A stretch of 64,000 nt of DNA from Myxococcota bacterium (GTDB lineage: Bacteria > Myxococcota > B64-G9), in contig JAKLGA010000016.1 in assembly GCA_022710975.1 (NCBI GenBank), forward strand, positions 124,001 to 188,000. Direction: 5' to 3'. Both the position numbers and the translations under genes were made by a program. Below, one piece after another: positions 60,139 to 64,000 of this stretch. Every line of letters begins with the position of its first letter. The first letter of the stretch is position 1. The notes under the pieces were generated by a model. The model was not told where the DNA came from. It did not search any database and saw only the letters and a program-made list of their open reading frames with translations.

Positions 60139-62460
60139 TCACTCGAGCTTCTTGATCAGCTTCTTGGTCTCGTTGGCGACGATGTCCACCTCGAAGTCGT
60201 AGCGCTGGCCGCCGGGCGTCTCGAAGGTGACCTTGTGCTTGCCGGCGGACAGCTTGAGCTTCTTGTCCGGGGGGATTGGCGTCTCGCGGCCCGTGTCGGC
60301 GCCGTCCACGAACACCTTGGACCAGGGACGGGTGTTGGCCATCAGGTAGCCGTACTCCACCTTCCTGGGCGGCGGCGGCGGGGGCGGCGGCGGCCGGTCG
60401 GGCTTGACCGGCGGCGCGGCCTTGCGCTGCAGGCTGACCGCGACCTGCTTGCGCTCCCCGGCGGCCAGGCGCAGCGCCTCGCTGTGGACCTTGAAGCCCT
60501 TGAGCTCGAGCGCCAGCCGCACCTGGCCGACCTTGAGCCCCGGCAACTCGAGCGGCGTCTGGCCCACCAGCTTGCCGTTCAGCAGCACCTTCGCGCCGGG
60601 CGGCTCCGAGCTCACCGACAGGCTGGGCGCGACGGGCGGGGCGGGGCCGGCGTCCGCCACGGCCAGGGCCCCCGCGTCAGCGGCGGACGGCGCGCCGGCG
60701 TCGGGGCCCTCCGGCGGGCCGGCCTCCACCGCCACCAAGGCACCGGCGTCCGCGCCGGCCGCTCCGCCGTCGGTCGCCTCGGCGGGCCCGCCCCCGGGCC
60801 GCAGGAAGACCTCCAGCACCAGGCGCTGGTTGGGCTCGAGCGTCAGCCGCCGCTCGAAGGGCTCGAACCCGGCGCGGGTCACCCTCAGGCGGTGCTCGCC
60901 GGCCTCCAGATCCTCGAAGCGGACCGGCGTGGCGCTGGCGACCTCGCGCCCGTCGAGCAGCACCTGCACCCCGGTCGGCGGCAGGGTGTTCAGCTCCAGG
61001 GCCGGAGGGGTCGTGCCGACGGCCTGCAGCGCCTCCGCCTGGGAGCGCAGCCGGTAGGTGCTGAACAGCGAGTAGCCCAGCAGCAGCGCCGCCAGCATGG
61101 CCACCCAGGGGAACAGGCGCTCGCTCAGGCTGCGCCCCCGCCCGCCCGGGCGGGGCGCGGGCGCGGTGGAGTCGTCCAGCGGCGGCGGCTCCAGCATGTG
61201 GGTGGGCACCTCGTCGTCCGGCGAGGGCTCGCTGAAGATGACCGTCTTGGCGTCCAGCGGCGGCGGCTTGCTGGGGGTGGCCTGGCCGTCGCTGAAGATG
61301 ACCGTCTTGGCGTCCAGCGGCGGCGGGTGCCCCGCCGCCGGGCCCGGCTGCGGCGGGCTCGAGTGCAGCTGGCCGTCCTCGTCCCGCGCGGCGAAGATGA
61401 GCGTCTTGCCCTCGGAGTCGACCGGGGCCGCCAGCCCGGGCTCGTCGTACTGGCCCGCGCCCCCGCCGCTGGCCAGCGCCTCCTCGTCCGGCTCGGGCAT
61501 GTCGTTGTACTCTTCCAGGCGCTTGAGCTCCGCCAGGTGCTCCGTCCGGAAGGTCTCGCGCAGGTAGGCCGACAGCTCCCGCGAGCCGATCAGCCTGGTG
61601 TTGAGCAGGTAGGCCTGCAGCGCCTCGGACATCTCCATGGCGTTCTGGAAGCGGTCCTCCACCTCCTTCGACAGCGCGCGCAGGATGATGTCCTCGAGCT
61701 GCTCCGGCACGTCCCGGTTGTAGCTGGAGGGCGGCACCACGTCCGCGTTGCGCACCTTCTCCAGGGTGGAGAAGTCGCTCTCGCCCACGAACAGCCGCTC
61801 GAGGGTGACCATCTCGTACATCAGCGTGCCCACGGTGAACAGATCGGAGCGCCCGTCGAGCGGCAGCCCGCGTACCTGCTCCGGGGACATGTAGCCGAAC
61901 TTGCCCTTCAGCACGCCGGCCTGGGTCTTCTGGCCGCGGTTGGCCGCCTTGGCGATGCCGAAGTCGCAGATCTTCACCTCGCCGTCGAAGGAGACGATCA
62001 CGTTCTGCGGGCTGATGTCGCGGTGGATGATGCCCAGCGGCTTGCCGGTGGGGTCGCGCTTGTTGTGGGCGTAGTCCAGCGCCTCCAGGATCTTCACCGC
62101 GACGAGGGCGGTCAGGTTGACGTCCAGGGGCTTGCCCGCGCGGGCCTGCCGCTCCTGGATGAAGCGCAGGTCCTTGCCATGGACGAACTCCATGGCGATG
62201 TAGTAGTCCTCGCTGAACCGCCCCAGCTCGAAGATCTGCACGATGCCCGCGTGGCTCAGCTCCGCGGCGATGCGGGCCTCGTCCACGAACATGGCGATGA
62301 ACTCCTCGTCCTCCGCCATGGTGGGCAGGATCTTCTTGATGGCCAGCAGGCGCCGAAAGCCCTGCAGGCCGCGGGAGCGGGCCAGGTAGATCTCCGCCAT
62401 CCCGCCCACGTTGATGCGCTCGAGCAGCAGGTACCTGCCGAAGGGGATGGGCTGTCTCAC
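60139..62460 (-). CDS. Membrane Ser/Thr protein kinase with three PEGA domains
   Basis: 773 residues. Kinase domain about 8-275: Gly-rich loop 'INVGGMAEIYLA', Lys in 'LAIKKILP', catalytic loop HRDISPQNV, DFGIAK, 'GYMSPEQVRG'. A cytoplasmic linker (about 320-435) carries repeated KTxIF units, two of them in an exact DNA duplication. One transmembrane helix (about 440-460) leads to PEGA domains at about 480-550, 615-680 and 700-770, with long Ala/Asp/Gly spacers. PEGA is a surface-exposed extracytoplasmic module, so the kinase may sense the envelope. It sits 30 bases downstream of the coiled-coil gene. Confidence 0.93.
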   Translation of the reverse strand: MRQPIPFGRYLLLERINVGGMAEIYLARSRGLQGFRRLLAIKKILPTMAEDEEFIAMFVDEARIAAELSHAGIVQIFELGRFSEDYYIAMEFVHGKDLRFIQERQARAGKPLDVNLTALVAVKILEALDYAHNKRDPTGKPLGIIHRDISPQNVIVSFDGEVKICDFGIAKAANRGQKTQAGVLKGKFGYMSPEQVRGLPLDGRSDLFTVGTLMYEMVTLERLFVGESDFSTLEKVRNADVVPPSSYNRDVPEQLEDIILRALSKEVEDRFQNAMEMSEALQAYLLNTRLIGSRELSAYLRETFRTEHLAELKRLEEYNDMPEPDEEALASGGGAGQYDEPGLAAPVDSEGKTLIFAARDEDGQLHSSPPQPGPAAGHPPPLDAKTVIFSDGQATPSKPPPLDAKTVIFSEPSPDDEVPTHMLEPPPLDDSTAPAPRPGGRGRSLSERLFPWVAMLAALLLGYSLFSTYRLRSQAEALQAVGTTPPALELNTLPPTGVQVLLDGREVASATPVRFEDLEAGEHRLRVTRAGFEPFERRLTLEPNQRLVLEVFLRPGGGPAEATDGGAAGADAGALVAVEAGPPEGPDAGAPSAADAGALAVADAGPAPPVAPSLSVSSEPPGAKVLLNGKLVGQTPLELPGLKVGQVRLALELKGFKVHSEALRLAAGERKQVAVSLQRKAAPPVKPDRPPPPPPPPPRKVEYGYLMANTRPWSKVFVDGADTGRETPIPPDKKLKLSAGKHKVTFETPGGQRYDFEVDIVANETKKLIKKLE
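61229..61326. repeat. Two exact 38-base direct repeats within the kinase linker
   Basis: 61229-61266 and 61289-61326 are identical over 38 bases, with a 60-base (20-codon) period. They encode, on the minus strand, two copies of 'PPPLDAKTVIFS'. A third, non-identical unit (KTLIFA) lies upstream in the protein. Recent tandem duplication is the simplest origin. Confidence 0.9.
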
Positions 62461-62490
62461 CGCGCGTTCACCCGGTGTCCGAGGCGGCTG

Positions 62491-64000
62491 CTACTTGTCC
62501 TTCAAGCCGTCCAGCATCTGATCGATGTCGAAATCGCCGCCCTCGGGGTTCGGCGTCGAGCTGGCCAGCGGGGCGCTGGTGGCACCCGGCGCCACCCGCC
62601 CGGCGGCCTTGGGCAGCGGGCTGGCCACCGGCCGCCGCTCCAGCTCGGCCACCTTGTCCTTGAGCCGCTGGATCTCCAGCTCGGCGATCTTCAGCGCCTT
62701 GCCGCGCTGCAGGAAGTTCTGGTTGATCTTGGTCATCTCGGCGATGTGCGTCGAGCGGACCCGCTCGAGCTCCTTGATGTAGTGGTCCTGCTTGGCCTCC
62801 AGCTCCTGCATGGCCCGCAGCTCGAGCTCCTCCTTCTCGCGGATGGCCCCGTTCATGGCCTCCTCGTACTGCTTGCTCAGGTGCTTGGCGCGATCGCGCT
62901 CCTCGCCGGCGGCGGTCAGCTCCTGCTGGAGCGCGGCCGCCTCCTGCCCCTGGGCCTCGAGCCCCTCGGCCAGCGTGCGCTTCTCGGCCTCCAGCGCCTC
63001 GACCCGCGCGAGCGCGGCCTCCGCCTGCTGCTCCACCTGCCGCAGCCGCTCCTGGTGCCTGGCGTCGGCCTCCTGGAGCTGGTCCTGGAGCTGCGTCCGC
63101 AGGGCACCGGACTCCGCCTCGAAGCTCTGCTGGAGCTCCGCCTCGCGCTCCTGGGCGGCGGTGAGCTGCTCGTGCAGCGTGGAGATCTTGCCCTCCCACT
63201 GCTCGATGCGCTCGCGCATGTCGCTCCGCAGCGCCTCGACGCGCTGCTGGGCCGCGGTCACCTGATCGGTCAGCTCGCCCTCGCGCGCCTGCGCCTGGCT
63301 GAGCGCGGCCGCGTGCTCCTGCTCCCTGGCGGCGGCCTGGGCCAGGGCGGCCTCGTGCGCGGCCTGGAGCTGCTCGTGGCGGCCGCCGAGGTCGGTGAGG
63401 GTGCCCTGCAGCTCGCGCAGGCGCTCGGATAGGTCGGCCTGCAGCCGCTCGGCCTCCTGGCGCTCGGCGCGCAGCGTCTCCTCCATCCCGGACACGCGGT
63501 TGTCGCGCTCGAACACCTTGCGCTCGAGATCCTGGCGAGTCTCCTCGGCCTCGCGCCGTGCCTGCGCCAGCTCGGCCTCCAGGCCGGTCAGGCGCTGGTT
63601 GCGCTCCGCCAGGGTCCCGTCCAGCTCGTCGATGCGCTCGGCCGAGGACTGCCGGTGGCGCGAGTACTCCATCTCCAGCTCGGTCAGGCGCCCGTCGAGC
63701 GCCTGGATGCGGCCGTTGCGCTCCTCGAGCTCGGCGCCCATCTGGTCCGCCTGCTGGCGATGGCTGGCCTCGAGCGCGCGGAGCTGCTCGTCCAGGCGCC
63801 CGACCTCCTCCTCGCGGGTCTCGCGCACGGCCCGCTCGCCTTCGAGATCGTGCTGCAGCCCGCCGATGCGCTCCTCCCGCTCCTGGATCTGACCCTCGAG
63901 CTGGAGCCGGGCCGAGGCCCAGGACGACTGCTCCTCCTGGCGCGCGCGGCTGAGCTCGGCCAGCTGCTCGTCGCGCTCGCGGACCGTGGCCTCCAGCTTC
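62491..64000 (-). CDS. Long coiled-coil protein, FrzS/AglZ-like, N-terminus beyond the window
   Basis: 503 codons visible; the 5' part lies past 64000. Almost the whole visible chain is heptad-rich coiled coil (Glu/Gln/Arg/Leu/Ala, e.g. 'RLDEQLRALEASHRQQADQM'). Near the C-terminus a more conserved helix 'KALKIAELEIQRLKDKVAEL' precedes a Pro/Ala-rich linker and a short acidic tail, 'DFDIDQMLDGLKDK'. Myxococcus FrzS and AglZ have a pseudo-receiver or receiver-like domain, long coiled coil and a short end segment of this kind. The assignment to motility is inference, because the diagnostic N-terminal domain is not visible. Operon: coiled coil, PEGA kinase, zinc ribbon. Confidence 0.8.
   Translation of the reverse strand, partial: KLEATVRERDEQLAELSRARQEEQSSWASARLQLEGQIQEREERIGGLQHDLEGERAVRETREEEVGRLDEQLRALEASHRQQADQMGAELEERNGRIQALDGRLTELEMEYSRHRQSSAERIDELDGTLAERNQRLTGLEAELAQARREAEETRQDLERKVFERDNRVSGMEETLRAERQEAERLQADLSERLRELQGTLTDLGGRHEQLQAAHEAALAQAAAREQEHAAALSQAQAREGELTDQVTAAQQRVEALRSDMRERIEQWEGKISTLHEQLTAAQEREAELQQSFEAESGALRTQLQDQLQEADARHQERLRQVEQQAEAALARVEALEAEKRTLAEGLEAQGQEAAALQQELTAAGEERDRAKHLSKQYEEAMNGAIREKEELELRAMQELEAKQDHYIKELERVRSTHIAEMTKINQNFLQRGKALKIAELEIQRLKDKVAELERRPVASPLPKAAGRVAPGATSAPLASSTPNPEGGDFDIDQMLDGLKDK

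Overview
The window is about 70% G+C by eye, has strong third-position GC bias, and carries 44 protein genes on both strands with no rRNA, tRNA, CRISPR array or insertion sequence that I could recognise. It looks like chromosome from an uncultured Myxococcota or other deltaproteobacterial lineage. Support for this: many lipoproteins with short Cys-rich repeats, Ser/Thr kinases with PEGA or WD40 output domains, PilZ proteins of the myxobacterial TIGR02266 type, PATAN (DUF4388) domains, and a long coiled-coil protein resembling FrzS/AglZ. Metabolic genes (tungsten-type aldehyde:ferredoxin oxidoreductase, rubrerythrin, a phosphotransacetylase-butyrate kinase fusion, a short-chain fatty acid carrier, B12-type radical SAM enzymes) suggest an anaerobic or microaerobic life. 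This taxonomic call is inference.

Layout. 1-14.8 kb (minus): two paralogous lipoproteins, two tandem paralogous exported membrane proteins, a GNAT protein, a P-domain lipoprotein with a possible caspase-like core, and a Ser/Thr kinase with a WD40 propeller array. 14.9-16.2 kb: a lower-GC island with one lipoprotein. 16.2-23.7 kb: lipoprotein, UbiB-like kinase, TPR protein, DUF192 lipoprotein, small membrane-anchored protein and the Pta/Buk fusion. 23.7-27.9 kb (minus): a large lower-GC HEAT-repeat lipoprotein and a PilZ protein. 28-35.2 kb (plus): membrane metallopeptidase, GH57 glucanase, a GlgA homologue lacking its catalytic residues, a PATAN protein. 35.2-39.4 kb: AtoE-like carrier, PilZ protein, PEGA protein, KOW-like protein. 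39.5-42.6 kb: a PilZ-J-domain protein overlapping an Hsp70 whose lid is replaced by a PATAN domain. 42.6-47 kb: lipoprotein and two convergent radical SAM genes. 47-52.3 kb: psuG, a heterodimeric ABC exporter, HU, a small anchored protein. 52.3-56.1 kb: GH13 enzyme and transketolase-like protein, divergent. 56.1-59.9 kb: smpB, PH-like protein, rubrerythrin, AOR and a MoaD/ThiS-like carrier. 59.9-64 kb (minus): zinc ribbon, PEGA kinase, and the C-terminal part of the coiled-coil protein.

Expression signals are unusually readable. Many genes have a TTGnnn / 16-19 bp / TAnnnT promoter. They fall into two classes: leadered genes with GGAGG-type ribosome sites, and at least ten genes whose -10 box ends only 6-10 bases before the ATG, with no ribosome site, which predicts leaderless mRNA.

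The strongest candidates for undescribed biology are the PilZ-J / Hsp70-PATAN pair, the Pta-Buk fusion with a degenerate kinase half, and the GH57 plus pseudo-GlgA pair. c-di-GMP and Ser/Thr phosphorylation appear to be the dominant signalling themes of the region.
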